NCBI GenBank assembly: GCA_019114715.1
Contig: DXEZ01000266.1
Location: 1-8,383, forward strand
Reading direction: 5' to 3'
Length of the DNA: 8,383 nt
Origin: Candidatus Sphingobacterium stercoripullorum
Lineage (GTDB): Bacteria; Bacteroidota; Bacteroidia; Sphingobacteriales; Sphingobacteriaceae
Part shown: positions 1 to 6,968 of the stretch, piece after piece
How positions within the stretch are numbered: position 1 is the stretch's first letter
Layout: each line of letters starts with the position of its first letter
Program-made: the position numbers and the translations under genes
The notes under the pieces: generated by a model
The model's database searches: none
Seen by the model: only the letters and a program-made list of their open reading frames with translations
Told to the model about the DNA's origin: nothing

Positions 1-1136
1 GAGATGAATACGTTTCTAAATGCAGGTGTTCGCTCCGAAATTGGTTCTGGATCGGTCTTAGCGTATTGCATATCGAGTACAATTGCTTGATCACGGATAT
101 TACGCATCACAATATTCGACACCCGAATATCCTCCACCACTCCTCCTCTACCACGAGCAGTTTTCAACCGAATTCCTCTATCGGTACCGTCGAAAACGGA
201 GTTGCTGATAACAATATTTTTCACGCCACCAGACATCTCACTGCCGATCACTACACCACCATGTCCGCGCAGCATCACGCAATTGGTTATCGTGTAGTTT
301 TCTGCAGGAATATTCACCTTCCTGCCGGATCTATCTTTTCCAGATTTTATAGTGATACAATCGTCACCCACGCTGATATAGCAGTTGGCTATCCTGACGT
401 TTCTGCACGATTCGGGATTCACCCCATCGGTATTGGGAGATGGCGGGTTCTCAATGGTCACCCCATCGATATTCACGTTATCGCAATACTGCGGGTTAAT
501 TGTCCAAAATGGTGAGTTTACAATTTTAATATCTTTGATTTGAATGTTCTTCGAGTTTAAGAATTGAATAAATGGAGGGCGCAGGAATCCCTTCTCTACC
601 CAGCCCGGTAAATCCGGTGCGAGCACATCTTTATTCAACCTTTTAAATTCTTTTTGCCACTTGGTATCTTCACTATCGTCCTTTTGATTTCTAATGGTCA
701 CTTCCGAGAAACCCCACCATTTCTTTCCATGGCCATCGAGCAGTCCCCTACCTTCAATCGTTACGTTCTCCACGCCATTAGCATAAATAAAGGGCGAGAA
801 GTTCACCACCTCGGTTCCCTCCCAGCGCGATTCAACCATAGGTAGGTAGTCATCAAAGTCATCGCTAAAATGCAGCTCAGCACCCGCCTCTAAATGCAGG
901 GTTATATTACTTTTCAAATGAATGGCACCGGTGATGTATTTCCCAGCGGGAAAATACACCGTCCCTCCACCTTCGCTAGAAGCTGTTTCAATAGCTTTTT
1001 TTATGACTTCGGTGTTTTTTCCGGTGCTATCGTTCTTCGCACCGTAATCCATGACATTGTGCCAATCTTTCCCAACCGCCGGCTGGAAAAAGGCAAAACA
1101 TGCTAATACAGCAATTATATTTTTAATCGTTCTCAT
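1..1136 (-). CDS. GH28 family glycoside hydrolase (polygalacturonase-like), 3' end cut by window edge
   Basis: Translating the minus strand from the ATG at 1136 gives 378 uninterrupted codons running off the left edge, so the C-terminus is missing; the complete GH28 in this window suggests some 70-90 residues are lost. The N-terminus (MRTIKNIIAVLACFAFF, then PAVG/KDW) reads as a Sec signal peptide. The opening VMDYGAKND and GGGTVYFPAGKY segments are typical of the parallel beta-helix of GH28. The catalytic set is present: NTD at 235-237, GDD at 257-259, GHGG at 291-294 (His292) and RLK at 323-325, where most relatives have RIK. The family hydrolyses alpha-1,4-galacturonosyl or related bonds by inversion; endo or exo action cannot be read here. 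The start lies 6 bases after the stop of the MGH1-like gene, implying co-transcription. It is a clear paralogue of the GH28 at 5543-6946. Family is confident; exact substrate is inferred. Confidence 0.9.
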   Translation of the reverse strand, partial: MRTIKNIIAVLACFAFFQPAVGKDWHNVMDYGAKNDSTGKNTEVIKKAIETASSEGGGTVYFPAGKYITGAIHLKSNITLHLEAGAELHFSDDFDDYLPMVESRWEGTEVVNFSPFIYANGVENVTIEGRGLLDGHGKKWWGFSEVTIRNQKDDSEDTKWQKEFKRLNKDVLAPDLPGWVEKGFLRPPFIQFLNSKNIQIKDIKIVNSPFWTINPQYCDNVNIDGVTIENPPSPNTDGVNPESCRNVRIANCYISVGDDCITIKSGKDRSGRKVNIPAENYTITNCVMLRGHGGVVIGSEMSGGVKNIVISNSVFDGTDRGIRLKTARGRGGVVEDIRVSNIVMRNIRDQAIVLDMQYAKTDPEPISERTPAFRNVFI

Positions 1137-1142
1137 CGTGCA

Positions 1143-2678
1143 TTAAATATGAATAGAAACATCTTCAATCTGTGAAGACTGATGTACTTTTTTGTGATCT
1201 AAATAAATAGTGAATCCTTTTCCTTTGTTGTACCTATCACCGCTTTCATCCCAGTAAATCTCCAGCTCTTTCCCTTTATAATCTAAGTTTGTTAAAGCGA
1301 AATACGTCCAAGTACCTTGAGGAATCAATGGACTTAATACCAGTTTATCCTCCAGCTGCGGCTTTAAGCCTATTAAATCTTGAATCACTAGGTCTGCATA
1401 AGTCGAGTGGTTGTAAAACTTACTCCTCGGGTCGTCCCCTTTTAACCAGTATCCCGTCACCTCATCTTGGTATTCACCAATATATGGATGTCCGTTCATA
1501 ACATGGGACTTCGCATATTTCTGCAGGTGGTAATAAAAATGTTCATTCAGCAGTTCTCCGTGATTCTCATAGCTGCTTAAAAAGTTACCCATTCCCCTAA
1601 GGGTTTGCGTGCTAGCAAACGGCCATAAAGCGCCGTCCCACTCGCAACCGTGGCCTGAGCCTCTAGTTCTAAAGGTGGGTTCCCTTCTTTCTGCCGTTGT
1701 TAACCCCCAAGGTGCATCAAAACCCAAGGTATCGAGCACTGCGGACCAGGCTTTTGCGTAGTCTGCATTATCGGGAGGTAAGTTGAAGTACCAAGGTACG
1801 TAACCTATTGCTTCTCGAGCTCTATGGTGTTCCCCATTTTCCAGTTTGGTTTTAAAGAAATTATCATTCTCATCCCATAGTGAGTCTATTAGTAGCTCTC
1901 TAAGCTCAGTATATTCTTTTTGGTAATGTGTGGAAAGCTCTTTATTGCCTGCTAAGTCAGCAATGGTCGATAGCGCCTTGGCATTGGCTGGCATATAACT
2001 GTTGATGGTTGGCCTTTTGTTTTGCTCTTTCCTTCCTCCAGAAACAGACTCTTCCATTCCATCTTGCACGTCGTGCTGCCAAAATAGGCGGCTTGAAGTT
2101 TGACGTTCCTCTTGCCATTTTTTATAATCCTTGTCTAAATCCTCTAGCCTAGAGATTAAGTAATCCTGTTGAGGATGTACCATATGAAAAGCTAAAAGTG
2201 CATCAGGCAACCAGGAGCTAAACTGATGAAACCTCGGTCTATCCTCCCCTATATCGGCTTTATAGAGCCAAAAATCTACATATTCATGTAAGAAGTCCGT
2301 ATTTTTAAGCCATCTCCCTTCATACAGGTGGTGCCCAAGTGCGCAGCTTATGGCATTGTATTTTGCGGCATGTTTCACCGGCTCAATAAACTCAGTTACA
2401 ATCGTTCCATCGGGCGTGTCTTTAATATGCTTTCTGAAAGACCACCAGCGGAAATAATAGATTTTCTCAATATCTTCATCCGGACAGTCTAAATACGGAA
2501 CGTTGTCCACCATCCACTCGTAGGAATCTTTATTGGCTATGGCGTTAATAACCGCTTCGTTATCAAAAGCATTAAAAGATGCTACATAGCCCTTAATTTT
2601 ATCTTTTACTTCTTGAGCTTTCGCCTGGGTAGCACACAGCATCACTAGAGCTGCACAAATTACTCTTAAATACATCAT
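1143..2678 (-). CDS. Secreted MGH1-like (alpha/alpha)6-barrel glycoside hydrolase
   Basis: This 511-residue protein begins with a Sec signal peptide (MMYLRVICAALVMLCATQAKA, probable cleavage before QEV). The body looks like a six-hairpin glycosidase of the GH63 / mannosylglycerate-hydrolase-like (MGH1-like) type. Segments I recognise from that group are YYFRWWSFRKH (74-84), DGMEESVSGGR (206-216), RPTINSYMPANAKAL (222-236), GHGCEWDGALWPFASTQTL (342-360), GEYQDEVTGYWLKGD (401-415) and YNHSTYADLVI (422-432). A short C-terminal beta-rich tail (about 446-511) follows. Acidic residues in DGMEES and EYQDE are candidate catalytic groups, which is inference. The substrate is not readable: mannosylglycerate hydrolysis is unlikely in this setting, and an alpha-linked sugar on a pectin-type oligosaccharide fits the neighbours better. 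Two ATG codons stand in tandem at 2678 and 2675, so the start is uncertain by one codon. It follows a 114-base gap with two hairpins and sits 6 bases ahead of the partial GH28. Confidence 0.8.
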   Translation of the reverse strand: MMYLRVICAALVMLCATQAKAQEVKDKIKGYVASFNAFDNEAVINAIANKDSYEWMVDNVPYLDCPDEDIEKIYYFRWWSFRKHIKDTPDGTIVTEFIEPVKHAAKYNAISCALGHHLYEGRWLKNTDFLHEYVDFWLYKADIGEDRPRFHQFSSWLPDALLAFHMVHPQQDYLISRLEDLDKDYKKWQEERQTSSRLFWQHDVQDGMEESVSGGRKEQNKRPTINSYMPANAKALSTIADLAGNKELSTHYQKEYTELRELLIDSLWDENDNFFKTKLENGEHHRAREAIGYVPWYFNLPPDNADYAKAWSAVLDTLGFDAPWGLTTAERREPTFRTRGSGHGCEWDGALWPFASTQTLRGMGNFLSSYENHGELLNEHFYYHLQKYAKSHVMNGHPYIGEYQDEVTGYWLKGDDPRSKFYNHSTYADLVIQDLIGLKPQLEDKLVLSPLIPQGTWTYFALTNLDYKGKELEIYWDESGDRYNKGKGFTIYLDHKKVHQSSQIEDVSIHI

Positions 2679-2679
2679 G

Positions 2680-2690
2680 TTATTCTTTAA
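2680..2690 (-). promoter_or_regulatory. A-rich translation leader (shared 11-mer, copy 1)
   Basis: On the minus strand TTAAAGAATAA ends one base before the ATG of the MGH1-like gene. The same 11-mer precedes the GTG of the 912-residue gene (5536-5546). Neither start has a good Shine-Dalgarno, and A-rich leaders are usual in Bacteroidota, so this may be a translation-start context or chance in AT-rich DNA. Confidence 0.3.
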
Positions 2691-2702
2691 ATAGATTGCT
2701 TG

Positions 2703-2753
2703 AGATACCCATCCCTATCGTGCAGTCACCCTGCACAACAGGAGTAGGCATCT
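2703..2753 (-). repeat. 51-base imperfect palindrome forming a 23-bp RNA stem-loop
   Basis: Pairing 2703-2725 with 2731-2753 around a 5-base loop (2726-2730) gives 23 opposed positions. The inner six (GTGCAG/CTGCAC) are perfect. As minus-strand RNA, the operon's sense, 17 positions are Watson-Crick, five are G-U and only 2712/2744 is mismatched (A-C). Read as plus-strand RNA, five positions become C-A mismatches. It lies in the 114-base gap between the 912-residue gene and the MGH1-like gene. No U-run follows it, so it is not a standard intrinsic terminator. It may stabilise or process the operon mRNA, or be one copy of a dispersed REP-like element. Confidence 0.7.
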
Positions 2754-2763
2754 ATTTATGTAA

Positions 2764-2787
2764 TCCCTTTGGTCTACTCCAAAGGGA
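2764..2787. terminator. 9-bp perfect hairpin after the 912-residue gene; weak terminator or mRNA 3'-end protector
   Basis: TCCCTTTGG (2764-2772) pairs perfectly with CCAAAGGGA (2779-2787) around the 6-base loop TCTACT. It begins 5 bases beyond the stop codon of the 912-residue gene. In the gene's own direction (minus) it is followed by ATTACATAAAT, not a U-run, so it would be a poor terminator there and fits partial attenuation or exonuclease blocking. In the plus direction it is followed by AGTTTTTAC, which looks more like an intrinsic terminator and could stop antisense transcription. Confidence 0.45.
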
Positions 2788-2792
2788 AGTTT

Positions 2793-5531
2793 TTACAATT
2801 TTGTATCGTTAAACAAACCAAAGAGTTCATCTAAATCATTCCCTTGGTTGTCCACATCAGCATCGTAAGGGTATTTTAGTTCATCCTCTGAAATAATTCC
2901 TAGTATCAGGGCCTCACCTTTTGGCAACTTCAGCACATTTTCTCCCTCAGGGAATGTATAGGCGTGAATATCTACCATAGGCATGTATTGTACTCGAAAT
3001 GCATTCCGAATGCTGGCCTCAGCCTGACCGTAATCATTGGCTGTAGCATCTATTTCAAGTACCGGTTTAGGTGCAAATACTTTATCCTCACTGTTGAAGT
3101 ACCCCACTAAGAATTTCACCGGTTTGCTGGTGGTGAACTTCAAGGTCGTACCGTTTACTTTTTGATCTTGCGAGTTGATTTTCACAGCCGATATTCCCTC
3201 CAGTCGCTCGTCGTAGTGCGTCACTACCAAGTCCTGATCGGCGTAGATTTTCGCGCCCTTCTTTAAAGGAACTAGCTCTACCTGCCCCTCGAATTGAACA
3301 GTTTCCTCGCGGTAAGGATCTGGGGTTTCATTAACTGCCGCAGCTCCCTTTTTAAGATCATCGATGGAGTTCTTGAAGTTTTCATACTCCGCCTCAAATA
3401 CGGGAAGCATCTCGGTCCAATGCTTAAAGGTAGCATCCACACCACGCATAGGGATCTTCCTCTGCTTAGTCTGCATGCTATTGGCATACAAGTAGCTATC
3501 TTCAGTCAGCTCACTTAGAAGCTTGTAATACTGTACACTTTTCTTTAAATCAGGGAGCGCATATTCCAAAGAGGCTACATCTCGCGTATACTTATATTCC
3601 AATACCTGAATTGCCGATTTCACCTTATGGGAATAGTGGTAAGCTAGGGCTTGGTGAATATAAATATCATTGAGGTTCCTATTGAACTCATCGATGTTCC
3701 TTGTGGGTTTACCTAACTTCGATAACAGCTCCACGGCCCGGTGCGCATGTGCAACGATCTCATCGGCTATTTGAATCGGAGTTTCACCAATGTGCTCCTC
3801 CCCTTTAAATTTCTTCTCCGCGTAGTCAATAATCATCTCCCCTTCCGGTGCTTCGGATTCGTAGAGTAGGGTAAATAACCCGTATCTAAATGGGTTGATG
3901 AGCTGCGTCATCAGCATCCCCAAAGAAGAGGTTTGCCTATTGCCATCGGTTATCCCAAATCGGCGTAATATTTTCGGAGAAATCTCCCCAATTTCATCAA
4001 AAGCCTGCAGGAGATGCTCAGCATCCTGCGGCTCAAAACCGTAGTAATCGGCAAGGAGCTCACTCCAAAAGGCGACATCTTCTTCTGCGGCCCGGTCAGC
4101 CTTCCAGGCGTACCTCGCCCATGCTTTATACCAGATCCAGTCGCGGTCTACTTGAAGCAACCTTTCATCCGCCTTATCGGCTGTGTAGGGCCAATCCCAA
4201 TAGGACGCTTGCGGGTAAATATGTACTCCATTGGATTCATACACCTGGTGCATGGCATCCACCGATTTACGGATAAATGCGGGTGAGTTATACCTGAAGG
4301 GCTCTAGGTTAGCTAGGATATGGACATTCTGGATGTGCACCGTTCCAATATTGCTTAATGTACGGTGCAATTCTGCCCAGCTTCCTCTAGGCTCGTAGGT
4401 TGTGAGTGCCTCACCGTTGTACTTAGCCATGGTGTAGAGGTTTTTATAGATCTTCTGCGCCTCATCCATAACCGCTGGAGCATCCGTATCGTGCGCGCGA
4501 AGGATTATTGGTGGTTCCTCTTGGATTCCCAGTTTTTTCAGCCCCTGTTTCACGCCCGGTATTATCGTTTGGGTAAACCAATCGATATCGTCCTGGCCCA
4601 CTCCTTCCATGGCTTCCCCTAGAGTAACCAGTAGCCCAACATTCGGGTATTTCTCCACAAAAGCTGTAATGCTTTTTCTGGTATAGTCCTCAAGAAGCGG
4701 TGTAATCACACGGTTTCTTTCTTGAGTTTTTAGTCCGTGCTTATCCGCAAAAGGCTTGGGTAAAAGAATGTTGTAGAACATCTGAATCACCCATATCCCC
4801 CTTTTATTGGCCTCTTGGGTTAGAAAGGTAAATGCCTCTTCGTTCTTTTTAAAAGTTTCCTCATCCACCTCAAGTGCATACGGGTAATCTTTGAGTTTCA
4901 CTAAGGAAGAAAACGGGTGACCATTCCACAAATAAAGTGTGTTGTACTTGTTTTCAAGCATCATATCCAGGTACTCTACCCACAGCTCCTTATCGTAAAA
5001 CCAAGGGAATAGCTCCTCATTATACGGGTATTCGTAGACATCTCTACCGGGCAAATACTCGGTTTTCTGAAGGCCGATTGCCGTCCCGCGCATCACCATT
5101 TCTGGTTTAGAGGCCACATCCACTTCCGCCTCCTTTAAGAGATCCTTATTGTCAATAAGCTCCAGCACACCGTATAGTATACCGCTCTCATCACCCCCAG
5201 AGATAACAAGTGGGCCGTTATTTTTTCTACTTATAGCGTAACTCTCATCATCGCTTACCGCTAGCGCATCTGGTAATAGCAGCCTATCCTGATAGTTTGG
5301 ATATTGTGATTTTAAAACAAGCACAATATCCTCAGTGCTTACGGTTGCAGCTTTCTTATTAGACACTTGCACGGTAAGGCCTGGAAAGTTTTCCTTTAAC
5401 AATTGAGCGGCATAAGCCATCCGCTCTGTATTACTCACTTGATTTTCTGAGTAAACAATACGTTGCTCTTTCCCTTGAACGGTGAAATGCAGCAACAGCA
5501 ATAAACATAAACTAAAAATACTCCTCGACAC
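2793..5531 (-). CDS. Secreted glycoside hydrolase of uronidase-like architecture (GH67/GH115/GH20-type), specificity unknown
   Basis: This 912-residue protein starts at GTG 5531; the next in-frame Met is residue 38 and would remove the signal peptide (MSRSIFSLCLLLLLHFTVQG), so GTG is preferred. Residues about 23-130 form an alpha/beta domain ending in PLVISGGDESGILYGVLELI (107-126), the N-terminal fold that precedes the TIM barrel in GH20, GH67 and GH115 enzymes. The barrel seems to span about 145-455, opening with MRGTAIG and including YNTLYLWNG, RGIWVIQMFYN, LLVTLGEAMEG (300-310), HILANLEPFRY (404-414) and YPQASYWDWPY (439-449). Glu306 in GEAM is a candidate catalytic acid (inference). A largely helical region (about 460-735) and a beta-rich C-terminal domain (about 745-882) follow, then an acidic tail. 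Typical GH115 and GH67 signature segments are not evident, so membership is remote. With GH28 and ExuT neighbours, an alpha-glucuronidase or alpha-galacturonidase role is plausible but unproven. It starts 11 bases after the GH28 stop. Confidence 0.72.
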   Translation of the reverse strand: MSRSIFSLCLLLLLHFTVQGKEQRIVYSENQVSNTERMAYAAQLLKENFPGLTVQVSNKKAATVSTEDIVLVLKSQYPNYQDRLLLPDALAVSDDESYAISRKNNGPLVISGGDESGILYGVLELIDNKDLLKEAEVDVASKPEMVMRGTAIGLQKTEYLPGRDVYEYPYNEELFPWFYDKELWVEYLDMMLENKYNTLYLWNGHPFSSLVKLKDYPYALEVDEETFKKNEEAFTFLTQEANKRGIWVIQMFYNILLPKPFADKHGLKTQERNRVITPLLEDYTRKSITAFVEKYPNVGLLVTLGEAMEGVGQDDIDWFTQTIIPGVKQGLKKLGIQEEPPIILRAHDTDAPAVMDEAQKIYKNLYTMAKYNGEALTTYEPRGSWAELHRTLSNIGTVHIQNVHILANLEPFRYNSPAFIRKSVDAMHQVYESNGVHIYPQASYWDWPYTADKADERLLQVDRDWIWYKAWARYAWKADRAAEEDVAFWSELLADYYGFEPQDAEHLLQAFDEIGEISPKILRRFGITDGNRQTSSLGMLMTQLINPFRYGLFTLLYESEAPEGEMIIDYAEKKFKGEEHIGETPIQIADEIVAHAHRAVELLSKLGKPTRNIDEFNRNLNDIYIHQALAYHYSHKVKSAIQVLEYKYTRDVASLEYALPDLKKSVQYYKLLSELTEDSYLYANSMQTKQRKIPMRGVDATFKHWTEMLPVFEAEYENFKNSIDDLKKGAAAVNETPDPYREETVQFEGQVELVPLKKGAKIYADQDLVVTHYDERLEGISAVKINSQDQKVNGTTLKFTTSKPVKFLVGYFNSEDKVFAPKPVLEIDATANDYGQAEASIRNAFRVQYMPMVDIHAYTFPEGENVLKLPKGEALILGIISEDELKYPYDADVDNQGNDLDELFGLFNDTKL

Positions 5532-5535
5532 AGAT

Positions 5536-5546
5536 TTATTCTTTAA
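5536..5546 (-). promoter_or_regulatory. A-rich translation leader (shared 11-mer, copy 2) overlapping a stop codon
   Basis: TTAAAGAATAA on the minus strand contains the TAA stop of the upstream GH28 gene (5543-5545) and ends four bases before the GTG start of the 912-residue gene. The overlap suggests translational coupling or re-initiation. The identical 11-mer sits before the MGH1-like gene at 2680-2690. AT-rich chance is the main alternative. Confidence 0.3.
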
Positions 5547-6946
5547 TTTGAAAAAGCATCAATGCGTTTTCCATTAATCAATACATTCTCCAACTTGACA
5601 TTCTTCAGGTGATCCACCTTATAAGGAATTTCTACTCCATCTATTACGCAGTTTTTAAGCACCAGGCCATCCACTGGTGAGGACTCGTAAACCTCCGAGA
5701 GCACAGCATACTTACCGCCCCCTTGAACTTCCATGTTTTCTACCCAGACATTGCGAATGGTAGGTACATGCTTGCCTGGATTCTCATAAAACATATTAAA
5801 GCGGATAGCTGCTTCTTTATACCTTCCAATTTTTGTATTGTACATAAAAACATTCTCAATCACGCCGCCTCTACTCGAGCTGGTTTTAATCCTTAGCGCT
5901 CGATCTAAGTGCGGGCTATCCATGATGTTATTCAGTGCGTATACATTTTTTGCACCTCCAGCGATCTCGCTGCCGATCACCACACCTCCGTGGCCATCTT
6001 TCATGATGCTATTTTCTATAATGATGTTCTCTGCTGGCACGCCAATATCCCTACCATCCTGGTCTCTTCCAGATTTTATAGCTATACAGTCGTCTCCAGT
6101 ATCAAAATAACAGCCCTTAATCCATACATTTTTTGAGGCCTCCGGGTTACAGCCGTCGTTATTAGGTCCGTGGCTATCAATCTTTACATCCTCCACGATA
6201 ACATTCTCGCAAAGCACCGGATTGATATTCCACATGGGCGAGTTGGTCATCGTAACACCTTGAATCCAAATATTCTTGCTCTTATAGGGCTGAATGAAGT
6301 TGGGCCTTAAATAATGTCCATCACCAAAAACGCGCTCCTTTACAGGAACCCGCGCTGCCATCATCTCGTGCAGCTTATCACGCGCTGGCTTTTGCACACC
6401 TGGCCTCTCTTTGGTATATCCAAAGCGATCTTTACCCGACCAGAACCACCAGTTGTCGTTATCGGCATTTCCATCTAAAGTACCCGAGCCTGTAATGGCA
6501 ATATTCTTTTGCTCGTAGGCATAAATCAGGGGCGAGTAGTTCATACACTCCATTCCTTCCCAACGCGTAAAAACAATGGGGTAGTCGTCTGTATCTCTAC
6601 TAAATAAAAGTACACTCCCTTCCTCTAGGTGGAGGTTAACGCCACTTTTCAAAAATAAAGCGCCCGTAAGGAATATGCCTTTTTTCACAACCACCTTTCC
6701 TCCACCTTCAGCACTGCAAGTTTCTATGGCCTTATTGATGGCCTCCGTATTCAACGTAACGCCATCGCCTACTGCTCCAAAATCAGTAACTGCATATTCA
6801 ACATCCCTAAATTCAGGGGCAACGATTTGTGCTTTTAAGGCTTCAATTTCCTGAAACACTTCCTCTGAAGAGTCCCAGTTTTGGGCCTGAGCACCTCCAA
6901 GGGAGACTCCTAAACTCAAACAAAAAGCAATAAACAGTTTTTTCAT
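5543..6946 (-). CDS. GH28 family glycoside hydrolase (polygalacturonase-like), complete
   Basis: This 467-residue protein has a clear Sec signal peptide (MKKLFIAFCLSLGVSLGGAQAQ, cleavage probably before NWD) and no lipobox, so a periplasmic or secreted enzyme is expected. A short linker to about residue 50 leads into the right-handed parallel beta-helix, starting YAVTDFGAVGDGVTLNTEAI. All GH28 active-site elements are intact: NND at 262-264 (the N-x-D motif, Asp264), GDD at 284-286, GHGG at 318-321 (His319) and RIK at 352-354. Repeated short N-V/I-x-I/V strands (KNIWIQGV, ENVIVEDV, KNVWIKGC) are the coils of the helix. The expected reaction is inverting hydrolysis of alpha-galacturonosyl links; exo or endo mode is not determined. 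The ATG lies 22 bases after the transporter stop, and the next gene begins 11 bases downstream, placing it mid-operon. Confidence 0.93.
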   Translation of the reverse strand: MKKLFIAFCLSLGVSLGGAQAQNWDSSEEVFQEIEALKAQIVAPEFRDVEYAVTDFGAVGDGVTLNTEAINKAIETCSAEGGGKVVVKKGIFLTGALFLKSGVNLHLEEGSVLLFSRDTDDYPIVFTRWEGMECMNYSPLIYAYEQKNIAITGSGTLDGNADNDNWWFWSGKDRFGYTKERPGVQKPARDKLHEMMAARVPVKERVFGDGHYLRPNFIQPYKSKNIWIQGVTMTNSPMWNINPVLCENVIVEDVKIDSHGPNNDGCNPEASKNVWIKGCYFDTGDDCIAIKSGRDQDGRDIGVPAENIIIENSIMKDGHGGVVIGSEIAGGAKNVYALNNIMDSPHLDRALRIKTSSSRGGVIENVFMYNTKIGRYKEAAIRFNMFYENPGKHVPTIRNVWVENMEVQGGGKYAVLSEVYESSPVDGLVLKNCVIDGVEIPYKVDHLKNVKLENVLINGKRIDAFSN

Positions 6947-6950
6947 TTTT

Positions 6951-6962
6951 ATAAGAACTTAT
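6951..6962. other. Short AT-rich inverted repeat in the transporter-GH28 gap
   Basis: ATAAG-AA-CTTAT is a 5-bp inverted repeat in the 22-base gap ahead of the GH28 start, four bases from its ATG. It is short and AT-rich, so chance is quite possible; no promoter or terminator can be claimed from it. Confidence 0.25.
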
Positions 6963-6968
6963 ATAGAA

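Noticed and set aside
66..515. 149-residue open frame on the plus strand
   Set aside because: It is antisense to the GH28 catalytic region, whose minus frame carries NTD, GDD, GHGG and RLK. The plus product is His/Ile-rich without a recognisable motif.
1095..1136. Possible lipobox (VLAC, Cys13) in the partial GH28
   Set aside because: The cysteine is followed by more hydrophobic residues (FAFF), so it lies inside the hydrophobic core of the signal peptide. A mature lipoprotein would normally continue with polar or acidic residues.
2679..2792. Internal Bacteroidota promoter (TAnnTTTG with an upstream TTG) in the 114-base gap
   Set aside because: I read the minus strand for the -7 motif and found no convincing match; TATTTAAAG near the MGH1-like start lacks the consensus end.
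3278..4622. Several 69-90 residue frames on both strands inside the 912-residue gene
   Set aside because: They overlap a long well-formed coding frame with signal peptide and domains, and have no plausible start context or motifs of their own.
2793..5531. Firm GH115 alpha-glucuronidase call for the 912-residue protein
   Set aside because: Length and domain order agree, but I could not find the segments I associate with GH115, so only a superfamily-level call is given.
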